Source: a virus. From it: 64,000 bases of DNA. Below the pieces are notes generated by a model. It was given only the letters and a program-made list of their open reading frames with translations. It searched no databases and had not been told where the DNA came from. Position numbers and translations under genes: made by a program. Location: IMG/VR virus record IMGVR_UViG_3300008117_000032, positions 117,847-181,846 of that record; one strand, written 5' to 3'. Shown here one piece after another: positions 48,474 through 57,616 of this stretch (positions are counted from its first letter, which is position 1; each line of letters begins with the position of its first letter).

Positions 48474-48872
48474 ATGTATTACTCAAATTTCTCAAATTTT
48501 GAAGACCTTATGGATTCATTCTTTAACAACAAAAGGGGAAATTACAATTTCACCACCTCAGTGTTAAAAAATAATTCTGAAGAAAATTATGAAATAAACC
48601 ACACCAAAGACGGTGCTTATCTTTTTTTCGAAGCACCAGGATTCAACAAAACAAATTTGAAAGTAGAAATGGAAGATGGTGTTTTACATATTGACGGAAT
48701 GAGAAACTATAAACTGAATGGTGAAGAAAAAACCAAGAAAATTTCTAAGGAATTTAAAATTGGTGAAGGTTACAATCCTTCATCAATCGAAGCAACAATT
48801 GAAGACGGCATGTTAACAGTTTTTGTTCCCAATTATATAAAACAAGAAAAGAAAAGAATTAGTATTCTATAG
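48474..48872 (+). CDS. Small heat-shock protein (Hsp20), 132 aa
   Basis: The alpha-crystallin domain spans about residues 38-125: DGAYLFFEAPGFNKTNLKVE, then GVLHIDGMR, and the conserved IEDGMLTVFVPN; the C-terminal RISIL carries the I-x-I anchor. Start at the ATG at 48474 (MYYSNFSNFEDLMDSFF); the frame to 48402 runs into the regulatory sites. Hsp20 proteins hold unfolded proteins; next to clpC this suggests a phage protein-quality unit. Confidence 0.92.
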   Translation: MYYSNFSNFEDLMDSFFNNKRGNYNFTTSVLKNNSEENYEINHTKDGAYLFFEAPGFNKTNLKVEMEDGVLHIDGMRNYKLNGEEKTKKISKEFKIGEGYNPSSIEATIEDGMLTVFVPNYIKQEKKRISIL

Positions 48873-48893
48873 GCTCTGAAAAGGAACATCCAT

Positions 48894-48923
48894 AACCCTC
48901 GTTATCAATGGCGGGGGTTTTTT
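48894..48923 (+). terminator. Intrinsic terminator of hsp20
   Basis: AACCCTCG/CGGGGGTT with one T-G pair and T6. Confidence 0.72.
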
Positions 48924-49503
48924 ATATGTCCAAACATTTCAATTTACCATCCTTACTATAACCAAAATTGTAACGATGTGCATCAACAAGTGTCTCATGA
49001 CCAACAATTTTTTCAATAGCTCTTTCACAATCTTTGAAAAGTTTAAAATATTTGATAAAAAGACTATAGGTTTGTTTGTCGTAATCTCTCAGTTTCTCTG
49101 AAATTTCTGTTATTGTTTTTTGGTCATGCCCATGATTGGTGTATATGTCGGTAATATCTCTTCCGTATGAACCATCTTCAGAATCGATAATTCCAATTTC
49201 TTCTAATTTTTCTTCAATTTGTTGCCATTCGTTTAAAACCCTATTTGTTTCCAATTTTTCTATCTCGGCGTAATAATTCCATTTATCCAATTTTCCTGTT
49301 CTGTAAACTTGTGCAAAAATATCAGGATTTGAACGGAATACTTCGACCCAATATCCTACACCCTCATCTCCCACTTTGAATAGTCTATCGGGGTTAGATT
49401 TGGATGCATATATTCTATGTTCCATACCACGATTGAATTCGTCTTTTTTTTGGGTTCTTACCTCAATTAAAACTTTTTTTATTATTTTTTCTAAAGATGA
49501 CAC
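48922..49503 (-). CDS. Kinase-like-fold protein with leader, 193 aa
   Basis: MEHRIYASKSNPDRLFKVG (about 26-44) looks like a reduced nucleotide-binding loop with the conserved Lys. The C-terminal DAHRYNFGYSKDGKLKCLDI matches a kinase catalytic loop (HxxN) followed by a metal-binding Asp. The lobe between is short and very charged. The start MSSLEKIIKKVLIEVRT is a leader of the type seen on probable virion proteins. It may be an active small kinase or a pseudokinase. Confidence 0.6.
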   Translation of the reverse strand: MSSLEKIIKKVLIEVRTQKKDEFNRGMEHRIYASKSNPDRLFKVGDEGVGYWVEVFRSNPDIFAQVYRTGKLDKWNYYAEIEKLETNRVLNEWQQIEEKLEEIGIIDSEDGSYGRDITDIYTNHGHDQKTITEISEKLRDYDKQTYSLFIKYFKLFKDCERAIEKIVGHETLVDAHRYNFGYSKDGKLKCLDI

Positions 49504-49545
49504 GATATTAGTAAATAGTAATAATCATCAGAACTATTTAACAAT

Positions 49546-49848
49546 ATGGAACTATGGAAAAAATTTGTTGAGGATAATTCCTCCTTCCAAGAAATCTTAG
49601 AAAAATACTTGGAACTTAGAATTATATTTCAAGAACAAGGTTATTCTGATAAGTCTCTTGAAAGTGTATCGTCTGGTCCAATCCGAATTTTTGAAATCAG
49701 AGCAGAAATATCCATGCTTGCAGACAATCTTCAAAAACAATTAAAAAATTATGGGTTTGATGTTTCTCATGATGATTTCATACTTTATTTAAAACCTAAA
49801 TTATCTAAAATTGATTCATTAACCCCACTCGAAAATGGCAATAATTAA
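49546..49848 (+). CDS. Small protein of unknown function, 100 aa
   Basis: Acidic and helical; starts MELWKKFVEDNSSFQEIL. It overlaps the KTSC-domain gene by 14 bases and is probably co-translated. No known domain. Confidence 0.65.
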   Translation: MELWKKFVEDNSSFQEILEKYLELRIIFQEQGYSDKSLESVSSGPIRIFEIRAEISMLADNLQKQLKNYGFDVSHDDFILYLKPKLSKIDSLTPLENGNN

Positions 49849-50077
49849 AGAAGAAATTAAAGGAACAAAGATTTTGAATGAAATAAAATCTTCAAATATC
49901 AAAAAAAGCGAATATGATACTGAAACTAAAAAAATGATTGTTGAATTTAACAACGGGTTTCGATATGAATACGATGAAGTTCCACATCAGATTTACACAA
50001 AGTTCAGAAAATCAGAATCACAAGGAAAGTTTTTCACAACTGATATTTCAAAAAAATTCAAATATAAAAAACTATAA
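49835..50077 (+). CDS. KTSC-domain protein, 80 aa
   Basis: Residues 18-75 match the KTSC fold: SSNIKKSEYDTETKKMIVEF, then GFRYEYDEVPHQIYTKFRKS, then GKFFTTDISKKFKYKKL. KTSC domains occur alone or fused to RNA-processing enzymes and are thought to bind nucleic acids. Preceded by an overlapping partner gene. Confidence 0.8.
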   Translation: MAIIKEEIKGTKILNEIKSSNIKKSEYDTETKKMIVEFNNGFRYEYDEVPHQIYTKFRKSESQGKFFTTDISKKFKYKKL

Positions 50078-50086
50078 CACTCTGAC

Positions 50087-50094
50087 TATTTATT
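50087..50094 (+). promoter_or_regulatory. TATTTATT late-type promoter box
   Basis: 4 bases before the ATG at 50099. Confidence 0.5.
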
Positions 50095-50098
50095 TAGG

Positions 50099-50842
50099 AT
50101 GAGTAATTTTCAAAAAATTATAAGTAGTTTTTCGGTTCGTGATACTTTGAATCCAAAAATTTGGGAAAATCCAAATGACCCAAAGGAGGCAACTTTGAAA
50201 CCTAAAATCAGAAAAGGGTTAATGAAGATTGCTGAAGAATTTGTGGATGATTTAGGTGATGATGTTTTTGTTGAAGACGTGTTTCTAATGGGTTCTTTGG
50301 CAAACTACAATTGGTCTGAGTTTTCAGACTTTGATTTACACGTTATTATAGATTTTGAGAGATACGGAAAAGAAAAAGAACTTTACGTAGAACTATTTGA
50401 CTTAAAAAAGAAAATATTCAATTCCAAACACAATATCAAAATTTATGGATATGATGTGGAAGTCTATGCGCAGGGTGAATCTGACGAACACCACAGTGAT
50501 GGTGTATTTTCAATAATGAATGACGAATGGATTCATAAACCTGAAAAAAAGGAATTGAAGCTTAATATGTCAGTTTTGAAAAATAAAATCAAATGTTGGA
50601 CTGAAAAAATTGACGATGCTGTTGAAGACGCTAAATCAACAGGTAAAACTGAAGAGTTGAAAAAATTGAAAGAAAAACTCAAAGACTACAGACAATCAGG
50701 TTTAAATAAAGACGGTGAATTCTCATATGAAAATTTAGTTTTCAAATTTTTGAGAAGGTCAGGACACATTGGAAAATTATTCGATGAAAAAACGAAAATC
50801 AAAGACAAAGAACTTTCAATTGAAATTAAGTCTCTTGATTGA
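50099..50842 (+). CDS. Nucleotidyltransferase-fold protein, 247 aa
   Basis: The signature FLMGSLANYNWSEFSDFDLH (about 62-81) gives the GSxxN turn and the two Asp of the DxD metal site; a third Asp lies in YDVEVYAQ. The C-terminal half is a helical, Lys-rich tail. N-terminal MSNFQKIISSFSVRD is leader-like. Such proteins are frequent in T4-like phages of Bacteroidota and marine bacteria. The substrate (RNA, protein or nucleotide) is unknown. Confidence 0.8.
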   Translation: MSNFQKIISSFSVRDTLNPKIWENPNDPKEATLKPKIRKGLMKIAEEFVDDLGDDVFVEDVFLMGSLANYNWSEFSDFDLHVIIDFERYGKEKELYVELFDLKKKIFNSKHNIKIYGYDVEVYAQGESDEHHSDGVFSIMNDEWIHKPEKKELKLNMSVLKNKIKCWTEKIDDAVEDAKSTGKTEELKKLKEKLKDYRQSGLNKDGEFSYENLVFKFLRRSGHIGKLFDEKTKIKDKELSIEIKSLD

Positions 50843-50871
50843 TAATAATTAGTTATTTTATATAAATCGTA

Positions 50872-50879
50872 TATTTATA
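50872..50879 (+). promoter_or_regulatory. TATTTATA late-type promoter box
   Basis: 12 bases before the ATG at 50892; probable promoter for the long head operon. Confidence 0.65.
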
Positions 50880-50891
50880 AAGAAAAATTAG

Positions 50892-51902
50892 ATGGCTTTA
50901 GTTACATATCTTATTGGTGCTTGTAGTGGCGGTCCAGCGATACTAGTCGATTTTGATAGTTCAAATCTCCCTGCGGTAAACGGGAATTACTTTTTAAGAT
51001 TCACAGGAGCTACAGCTGAGGGTTGTTATGACATTATCGATAATGCTGAGCCTACAACAGGTTTGGATGTGGTTAGTTTCATGTCATCTGATTATGGTGA
51101 TTGTGCAACATGTCAAGCGGTTGTCACCCCAACGCCTACACCATCAGTTACCACAACTCAAACTCCTACGGTAACATCAACACCTCCTGTAACAGGAACT
51201 CAAACACCTACTCCAACAAGAACTCCTTCAGTTACGTCAACACCAACTCCGTCGGTAACGGCAACAAACACACCAACGAATACCAATACAGGAACACCTG
51301 CTCAAACATCAACACCTACACCATCAGTATCGGCAACATTAACTCAAACACCAACAAACACAGGAACTCCAGCGGTTACACCGACAACAACAACTACACC
51401 TACTGTGTCTCCGACTGTAACATCAACGCCAACAGGAACACCACCTGTGACACCAACAAACACAACAACACCTACGCCAACAAGAACTCCAACTCCAACA
51501 CCTCCAGGATTCTGGTTAATTACGGATTGTATTGGAACAACATGGAGTGTAGAGATTTCAGGAGTTTCACCAACTATTGGTGAAATGTATTTATTCACGT
51601 TTGATAACAACAATTTAGATTATAACTGTTATTTCATAACTGATACAAGTTATGGTCCAATCGTTGCAACTGCAACATTTGTAGACGGTCCATTTGTTGA
51701 TTGTGCAGATTGTGGTGTGGTTTATACTGGAACTTCTGTAAACCAAAATTATGAATATACTGCTGAAATGTTAGGTTCGTTCAGTGGCGGGACATTACCT
51801 GCAGGAACACAAGTACCTCATCCAGCATACGCAACCGAGAATGGCATTGCGATACAACTAAACGCAATAACCTTAGGAGGGTTTAACGGATTAAACAACT
51901 AA
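50892..51902 (+). CDS. Pro/Thr-rich fibre- or surface-type protein, 336 aa
   Basis: Two related beta domains flank a long Pro/Thr/Ser stretch (about residues 78-205). Both domains end with a DCxxC motif (GDCATCQ at about 72-78; VDCADCG at about 271-277) and carry a GCY/NCY Cys. The linker is like mucin or cellulosomal PT boxes and may be extended or glycosylated. It opens the late operon and is probably a head decoration or fibre component. Confidence 0.7.
   Translation: MALVTYLIGACSGGPAILVDFDSSNLPAVNGNYFLRFTGATAEGCYDIIDNAEPTTGLDVVSFMSSDYGDCATCQAVVTPTPTPSVTTTQTPTVTSTPPVTGTQTPTPTRTPSVTSTPTPSVTATNTPTNTNTGTPAQTSTPTPSVSATLTQTPTNTGTPAVTPTTTTTPTVSPTVTSTPTGTPPVTPTNTTTPTPTRTPTPTPPGFWLITDCIGTTWSVEISGVSPTIGEMYLFTFDNNNLDYNCYFITDTSYGPIVATATFVDGPFVDCADCGVVYTGTSVNQNYEYTAEMLGSFSGGTLPAGTQVPHPAYATENGIAIQLNAITLGGFNGLNN
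51124..51510 (+). repeat. Low-complexity ACA/CCA-type coding repeat
   Basis: Degenerate direct repeats encode T-P-T-P, S-V-T and N-T units; the phrase CCTACACCATCAGT occurs at least twice. There are no regular spacers. Confidence 0.8.
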
Positions 51903-51921
51903 AAAAATTATAATTTAAGAT

Positions 51922-53247
51922 ATGGCAGACTTAAAACCAATTGGAAGTGAAAAGCTCACAGGCCAAGAAAAAATTAAAAGAATTATGGAAATAGCTCGTT
52001 TCAATGAGTCTATTCCTAATCAAATTAATGAGACAAGTAGAAGCGAATATTCTATCGGTCTAGCTGACGGTAATTCTTATGAGATTGTAAAAGAAAGACA
52101 AGGTTACATCATTAAGAAAATGGTATCTGAAGGTCAGACAGATTACATCGAGCCGATGAAGAATAGAAAATATTATTCATCATATTCTCAAGCATTCAAA
52201 AGATTGAATTTATTGGCGGGAGAGTTGAATAGAATTAACGAAAACGAAGAAGGTGTCTCACTTTATGGTGAGCAAAAAAAAATCGTTTTAAAGACTCCAA
52301 AACCCGTTGCTGAACCACAGGATGTTCCACCAGCTGAACCACCTGCAGTTCCATCTCCTGAATTACCACCATCACCTGATGCTGAAGTTTCTGCCGCAGA
52401 TGCACCAGATGCAATTGGCGGTGAAGAAATGGGAATGGAAGACATGGGGGCTGATGAAATGGGTGCACCTGAAGGTGAAGTTGAAATGGATGCTGAAGTA
52501 GAAATTGGTGGAGAAGAGAAAGTTACATTCAAAACAATACAAAAACTTACTGGTAAACTCACACAAAAAATAAGAACTCTTGATAGTGAAGAAGGTATGA
52601 CATCTGAAAACGTGAAATACGTTATCAACATGGTTTTATCTTCATTGGATTTAGGTGTTTTAAGTGAAGAAGATAAAGAAGATATTTTATCTAAATTTGA
52701 AGAGGTTGAAGGTGAAGATGAAGAAATGGGTATGGAAGAACCATCAGCAGAGGAAGATATTACTTATGATACTGAAGTAGAAGATATCCAAACAGATATG
52801 GACATTCCAGTTGAAGGTGAGGTAGGTGAACAATGGGATACAATTGCAAGAGCAGCGGCACCTGTAGTAGCATCTTATGTAACTTCGAAACTAACACAAT
52901 CAGACGAGCAAGAAAAGAAATCTACTAATGGAGCAATTTTTGACAGTATTTTTGGTGAATCCAAAATCGACAAAGTTATTTCGAAATATTTCGAGATTAG
53001 TAAAAAAGAAATATTGGAGAATAGAGAAAAATTTGGTGAGAGAAAAAAACAATCTATGATTTCTTTGAAAAGACAGATGACCGAAGTCAAAAGACTTGGT
53101 GAATCTATCGAACAAAAAATGGCAGCAAAAAAGTTTTTAGAAGAAAACATTAACGCAACCATCATAGGTAAAAGTAACAAAAAAAACTTAGTTTTTGAAA
53201 ATAAAGGAAAACAAGTTAAAATTTCACCTGAAGGATTATTAGTATGA
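51922..53247 (+). CDS. Acidic head/core-type protein with leader, 441 aa
   Basis: The leader reads MADLKPIGSEKLTGQEKIKR with FNESIPNQINE after it. A Pro-rich then Met/Glu/Gly-rich acidic tract spans about 125-200. Residues 205-245 and 330-430 are helical, with a basic C-terminus. Composition resembles prohead scaffold or internal proteins. It overlaps the next gene by 4 bases. Confidence 0.65.
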   Translation: MADLKPIGSEKLTGQEKIKRIMEIARFNESIPNQINETSRSEYSIGLADGNSYEIVKERQGYIIKKMVSEGQTDYIEPMKNRKYYSSYSQAFKRLNLLAGELNRINENEEGVSLYGEQKKIVLKTPKPVAEPQDVPPAEPPAVPSPELPPSPDAEVSAADAPDAIGGEEMGMEDMGADEMGAPEGEVEMDAEVEIGGEEKVTFKTIQKLTGKLTQKIRTLDSEEGMTSENVKYVINMVLSSLDLGVLSEEDKEDILSKFEEVEGEDEEMGMEEPSAEEDITYDTEVEDIQTDMDIPVEGEVGEQWDTIARAAAPVVASYVTSKLTQSDEQEKKSTNGAIFDSIFGESKIDKVISKYFEISKKEILENREKFGERKKQSMISLKRQMTEVKRLGESIEQKMAAKKFLEENINATIIGKSNKKNLVFENKGKQVKISPEGLLV

Positions 53248-53636
53248 GTCAATTGATATTTGTAAACGGATTAGGTCCCAACTATAAAGGAGACAACCTT
53301 TACGAATTCATTTTCTCAGATACTTTGGATGTGTGGGGAGAATATTGGGAGAGTAAACCATCTAATGGATACCCGACACCACCTGAGTTAAAATATATAA
53401 AGAAAGTAGGAGTTCTGAGAAATACCGAGATAAAATTGGATTTGATTCAGAACTCCGATTTTTTTTCTATGGTAGATGCAATTGATGACGTAGTCTCGTT
53501 AGCTTGGGAGTCTGATGATGAAAATAAAAAAAGATTAGTCTTCAGATTTGGTGAAACAGAACAACAAATAAAAGACAAACTCTACGAAAGAGATTTGATT
53601 TTAGAATTTGAAAAGAAAGTAGTTTATGAAAACTGA
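53244..53636 (+). CDS. Conserved-looking virion operon protein, 130 aa
   Basis: Starts MSQLIFVNGLGPNYKGDNLY. Mixed alpha/beta, acidic; no domain name. The GDNLYEFIFSDTLDVWGEYW segment, with several Trp, is distinctive. Overlaps on both sides (4 and 11 bases) show tight coupling in the head operon. Confidence 0.7.
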   Translation: MSQLIFVNGLGPNYKGDNLYEFIFSDTLDVWGEYWESKPSNGYPTPPELKYIKKVGVLRNTEIKLDLIQNSDFFSMVDAIDDVVSLAWESDDENKKRLVFRFGETEQQIKDKLYERDLILEFEKKVVYEN

Positions 53637-54504
53637 AATAAAGATTAAAAAACTGATAGAGAAGGGTCTTACTGAAAAGACACTTTCTAAATTGAGCGAA
53701 AGCCAAATTGATATTCTTGTTGATAGATTTGTAATTAGTGAACAAGTTAAACAAGAAAAAAAACAAATCACAAAGACAACTATACCTGCGGCAACTGCAA
53801 GGACTACGGGTGCTAATGTTGATGGAGTATCTATAAAGATGGATGCTGCGGGTAATGTGGTTGCATCTCAAACAACCGAAGGAGAATTAGATGAGACTGA
53901 AACAGATGATGTAACTGACCAAAACGCCTTGGGTGCGGATGCGTTACAATCACTTACAGGTCAAGAGGCACCTCATGATGCAAATGATATGGCTCCTGAC
54001 GGAATGGATAATGATTCTGATAATAATAGAAAAATGATGGGGATGTCGGAAGAGAAGACAAAGAAAAATCCATGGGCTATCTGCACTGCACAATTAGGAA
54101 AAGAATTTGGAACAAAGGAAAGACATCTTTGGAGTGCTAAAGAAAAAAACAAATACGAAAGATGTGTAAAGGATGTAAAAAAGTCTTTGAAGGAAGGAAA
54201 AAATCCTGTATCTTTATTCTTAGAAAACGAAATTATGAAGATAGTAGAAAAAAACTTGCCTCCAAGAATAACTAAAGGTGATTTAGTTAAATATATCTCG
54301 GAACAAGGACCTTCAACAGCTCCTACCAAACCAAAAACACAACCTGGCACGAAACCTGGAAAACCTGCCCCGAGACCAAGACCAAAACACCCTGGACAAA
54401 ATCCTAACCCTGGTGAAAATCCAGCACCTAAAGCTAAAAAGGTTTCCGCTAAGTCTGCTAAAGATGAGGTGATTGACTTAATTATGAATCTATTAGAAAA
54501 ATAA
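53626..54504 (+). CDS. Head operon protein with leader and basic Pro-rich tail, 292 aa
   Basis: A helical Lys-rich leader (MKTEIKIKKLIEKGLTEKTL) precedes a Thr/Asp-rich disordered part. A core follows with ICTAQLGKEFGTKERHLWSA and a Cys pair (residues 144 and 174). A Pro/Lys-rich tail (about 225-275) leads into a final helix. Probably a structural or internal protein. Confidence 0.62.
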   Translation: MKTEIKIKKLIEKGLTEKTLSKLSESQIDILVDRFVISEQVKQEKKQITKTTIPAATARTTGANVDGVSIKMDAAGNVVASQTTEGELDETETDDVTDQNALGADALQSLTGQEAPHDANDMAPDGMDNDSDNNRKMMGMSEEKTKKNPWAICTAQLGKEFGTKERHLWSAKEKNKYERCVKDVKKSLKEGKNPVSLFLENEIMKIVEKNLPPRITKGDLVKYISEQGPSTAPTKPKTQPGTKPGKPAPRPRPKHPGQNPNPGENPAPKAKKVSAKSAKDEVIDLIMNLLEK

Positions 54505-54505
54505 C

Positions 54506-55813
54506 ATGGCAAAGAGAATTAAAGAACAAATCAATTACGGTGGGAGAAGCGAAAGAATGGACCCTAGTCTTGAAAGAAAATTGAAAGACCCTGAAGGTCT
54601 TTATGCAAAAAATCCTGCACTGAAAAAGGGGACTGAAGATGTTCAAAGGTTAGTGAGTTCCCGTTTCGGAAAAGTAGCCGATAAGTTGAGAGAAGTTACT
54701 GGAAATAGAAATATAAGTTCAAAACAGGTTCAAGGCATGATTTATCAGGAAATGATGAGTCGTTTACCTAACATAATGAGAATCGAATCTCAACACAGGG
54801 ATGAGTTAGAGCAGTTAGCTGTTGAGGCGTCTTTAGATGAGACCGAAATTCCTGCTGGTTGGTTTACTATAAAGCCATATCTTAATAGGGAACCAATCGA
54901 TGTTTCTAACTTCAGATATGAACCTGAAGAAGACGAAGAAGAAGAAAAGGAAAAAAAACCTCAAATGCCACAAATTTCTTTTGATGTTGAAGATTTGACA
55001 GATGAAGAACAATTAGAACTTGAAAAACACAAAAGAAACATCATTAATGCTATAATTCAAGGGGCGGCAAAAAAAGGACACTACGTTTTTCAAAAACCTG
55101 AAATTAAAGAAAGGTTGGATGCAATTGACCCATCTCTATATAGGGATTACTTGGGTATAATGGCAATCAATGATTTCATGTATTTCACTATGGAACAAAT
55201 GATTGAGATGATGAGCCAAACAGGTCAAGGCGTAGCTGGAAAGGTCGAATTAGGAAACTCTGACAATGATGATGAAGAAGGAGATGAAGAAGGAGAATCT
55301 GAAGAAAAACCAGATACTGTAATAAACGCCTTTGGTATGATTTTCCCAATCTTGTGTCATGAAATTATAAAAGGTATAGAAGAAGCTAAAGGTAGATATG
55401 GTCTACCTGAAGACCCGGACATGAGACAAAAGGTTCAAGGTCAAGTTGATATTTTATCTAACGAACCTATGCAATTAAGAATAGGTCCTGAAATCGTAGA
55501 AAAAATCAGATTCGCATTACCCGATGAAATGTTTGAAGAGGAAAACAAGGGTCTAATAAACTGGTTCCACATTCAGTTATACCAAATACCTGCCGAAGAA
55601 TTTTTGGAGATTATCGGAAACGCTATTTCCGAAGACCAATCAAAAGTGAAAAAAGCAACTCAAAGATTCGATGAAATCATGAAAGAAGCTAAAGAACTCA
55701 AAAGAGAGTTTGATGACTACAAGGAAGAAACTGGGTCAGACTCTGAAGATGAGGATGACGAAGATGACTTAGATGATTTCTTAGGTAGTTTAGGTATATC
55801 AAGACCTAAATAA
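54506..55813 (+). CDS. Head operon protein preceding terminase, 435 aa
   Basis: Helical and acidic, with a 15-residue Glu run near residue 145 and an acidic DDEDDEDDLDDF tail. The core (about 60-130 and 175-345) is regular, with FGMIFPILCHEIIKGIEEAKG. It lies directly before the large terminase where a small terminase (gp16-like) or neck gene might be expected, but no gp16 motif is seen. Confidence 0.65.
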   Translation: MAKRIKEQINYGGRSERMDPSLERKLKDPEGLYAKNPALKKGTEDVQRLVSSRFGKVADKLREVTGNRNISSKQVQGMIYQEMMSRLPNIMRIESQHRDELEQLAVEASLDETEIPAGWFTIKPYLNREPIDVSNFRYEPEEDEEEEKEKKPQMPQISFDVEDLTDEEQLELEKHKRNIINAIIQGAAKKGHYVFQKPEIKERLDAIDPSLYRDYLGIMAINDFMYFTMEQMIEMMSQTGQGVAGKVELGNSDNDDEEGDEEGESEEKPDTVINAFGMIFPILCHEIIKGIEEAKGRYGLPEDPDMRQKVQGQVDILSNEPMQLRIGPEIVEKIRFALPDEMFEEENKGLINWFHIQLYQIPAEEFLEIIGNAISEDQSKVKKATQRFDEIMKEAKELKREFDDYKEETGSDSEDEDDEDDLDDFLGSLGISRPK

Positions 55814-55821
55814 CCTTACCT

Positions 55822-57579
55822 GTGACTAAAGAACAATTAATTATAGAGGTTACGAAGTGTGTTAGGAGCACTCCTTATGCACTTCGAACTTATTTACAAA
55901 CATACGACAACACTGTTCAGAAGTATGTTCCATTAGATTTATTCCCTGACCAAGTCTCACTGATAGAAGATTACGATAAGTATAATGAAAATATTGCCTT
56001 AAAGTATCGTCAGGCTGGAGTATCAACAGTGACTGCTGCTTGGGCATCAAAAAAATTAGTATTTGCAAAAAAGAATAAGCCAGAAAAAATTCTCATTATC
56101 GCTAACAAACTCGATACATCTGTCGAGATGGCAAACAAAATCAGGGGATTCACTGAACAATGGCCATCATGGGTTGGTGTTGGATTTTCCGCTGAAAAAA
56201 ATTCTCAACGACATTTCAAACTCACAAATGATTGTGAAGTAAAAGCGGTTGCAACATCAAGAGATGCCCTGAGAGGTTATACCCCTACTATACTTGTATT
56301 TGATGAAGCGGCGTTCATTGAAGCCGACAACGACTTTTGGTCCGCTTGTATGGCATCACTCTCCACGGGTGGTAAGGTGATTGTAATATCAACTCCAAAC
56401 GGTTATGACCCAATTTATTATGATATCTATGACCAAGCCTTGAGAGGAATGAATGAATTCAAAATCTCTGAGATGTTTTGGTATAGAGACCCAAGATATA
56501 CTAAAGACCTGTATATGGTGAAAACGAATGACTTAGTTCATTTTCTGTTGAATAGGGAGGATTATCCTGCCGATACAGTTTTAGATTTATCTGTAGAAAA
56601 CCCTTATGAAAGGGACCATACAACAACAACAGATTATATTGCTAAAGGATACAAACCTTGTTCTGCTTGGTTTGAGGGTATGGTAAAGAAACTCAAATTC
56701 GATAGAAGAAAAGTTGCTCAGGAATTGGAATGTAACTTCTTGGGTTCAGGTGATAACGTTTTCGAATCTGATTTGATGCAAGAAATCTCACATAACACTC
56801 TAAGGGAACCATCAGCAAAACTAATGGGGGGTGCGTTATGGATATTCAAGGAACCCGAAAATAATCACAAATATGTTATGGGTGTTGACGTATCACGTGG
56901 AGATTCTGAGGATTTTTCGTGTATACAAATAATCGATTTTGATGAAAGAGAACAGGTATTAGAATATGTTGGTAAAGTCCCACCTGATGTAATTGCAGAA
57001 ATAGCATTCAAATGGGGTTCAATGTATAATGCATATTGTGTTATAGATATAACAGGAGGGATGGGGGTTTCAACTGCAAGAAAAATGCAAGAGATGTCTT
57101 ATCCTGCAGGACTATATGTTGATAATGTAGATACAACCAACAAATGGAAATGGGACCCCAAACTGAATGAAAAAATTCCAGGAATAAATTTCAATTCCAA
57201 GAGAGTTCAAATTATTTCATCATTTGAGGAAGCGGTTAGACACAAATTCAAAATATATTCACATAGATTATACAACGAAATGAATACGTTCATTTATGTA
57301 AATGGTAGACCCGACCATCAAAAGGGACATCACGACGACTGTATTATGGGGATGTCAATGGCAATTTATGTTGCGGAAAAATCATTTCAATCATTACAGA
57401 AAGTCGTAAATCATACTAAGGCAATGTTGAATTCATGGACATCAGTTGTAAATGAAAACAAAAATACTTCAGAATTTTTCAATCCTTTCGTGCCACAAAT
57501 GGGAAGGCAACACCCAAATAATCAGGGTCCTTCTAAACAGGATTATCAAAAATATGGGTGGTTATTTGGTGCCAAATAA
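55822..57579 (+). CDS. terL: Terminase large subunit (gp17-like)
   Basis: The ATPase domain has a Walker A-like loop KYRQAGVSTVTA (about 73-84), Walker B TILVFDEAAFIE (about 157-168) and the coupling motif VISTPNGYDP. The nuclease domain has MGVDVSRGDSEDFS (about 353-366), YCVIDITGGMG and HHDDCIMGMSMAI, giving the three acidic metal ligands. It starts with GTG 8 bases after the previous stop; no ATG is near. It packages the genome into proheads. Confidence 0.95.
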   Translation: MTKEQLIIEVTKCVRSTPYALRTYLQTYDNTVQKYVPLDLFPDQVSLIEDYDKYNENIALKYRQAGVSTVTAAWASKKLVFAKKNKPEKILIIANKLDTSVEMANKIRGFTEQWPSWVGVGFSAEKNSQRHFKLTNDCEVKAVATSRDALRGYTPTILVFDEAAFIEADNDFWSACMASLSTGGKVIVISTPNGYDPIYYDIYDQALRGMNEFKISEMFWYRDPRYTKDLYMVKTNDLVHFLLNREDYPADTVLDLSVENPYERDHTTTTDYIAKGYKPCSAWFEGMVKKLKFDRRKVAQELECNFLGSGDNVFESDLMQEISHNTLREPSAKLMGGALWIFKEPENNHKYVMGVDVSRGDSEDFSCIQIIDFDEREQVLEYVGKVPPDVIAEIAFKWGSMYNAYCVIDITGGMGVSTARKMQEMSYPAGLYVDNVDTTNKWKWDPKLNEKIPGINFNSKRVQIISSFEEAVRHKFKIYSHRLYNEMNTFIYVNGRPDHQKGHHDDCIMGMSMAIYVAEKSFQSLQKVVNHTKAMLNSWTSVVNENKNTSEFFNPFVPQMGRQHPNNQGPSKQDYQKYGWLFGAK

Positions 57580-57580
57580 C

Positions 57581-57588
57581 TATTTATA
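57581..57588 (+). promoter_or_regulatory. TATTTATA late-type promoter box
   Basis: Directly after the terminase stop, 28 bases before the portal ATG. Confidence 0.5.
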
Positions 57589-57616
57589 TTATTGACGTAA
57601 TAAGTTAAATTGTAAT

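Noticed and set aside
51124-51510. Possible CRISPR or satellite array
   Set aside because: The repeats are irregular, lack spacers of fixed length and stay in one open frame; they encode a Pro/Thr-rich linker.
54506-55813. Small terminase subunit
   Set aside because: Position would fit, but the protein is much larger than gp16 and shows no helix-turn-helix or coiled-coil pattern of that family.
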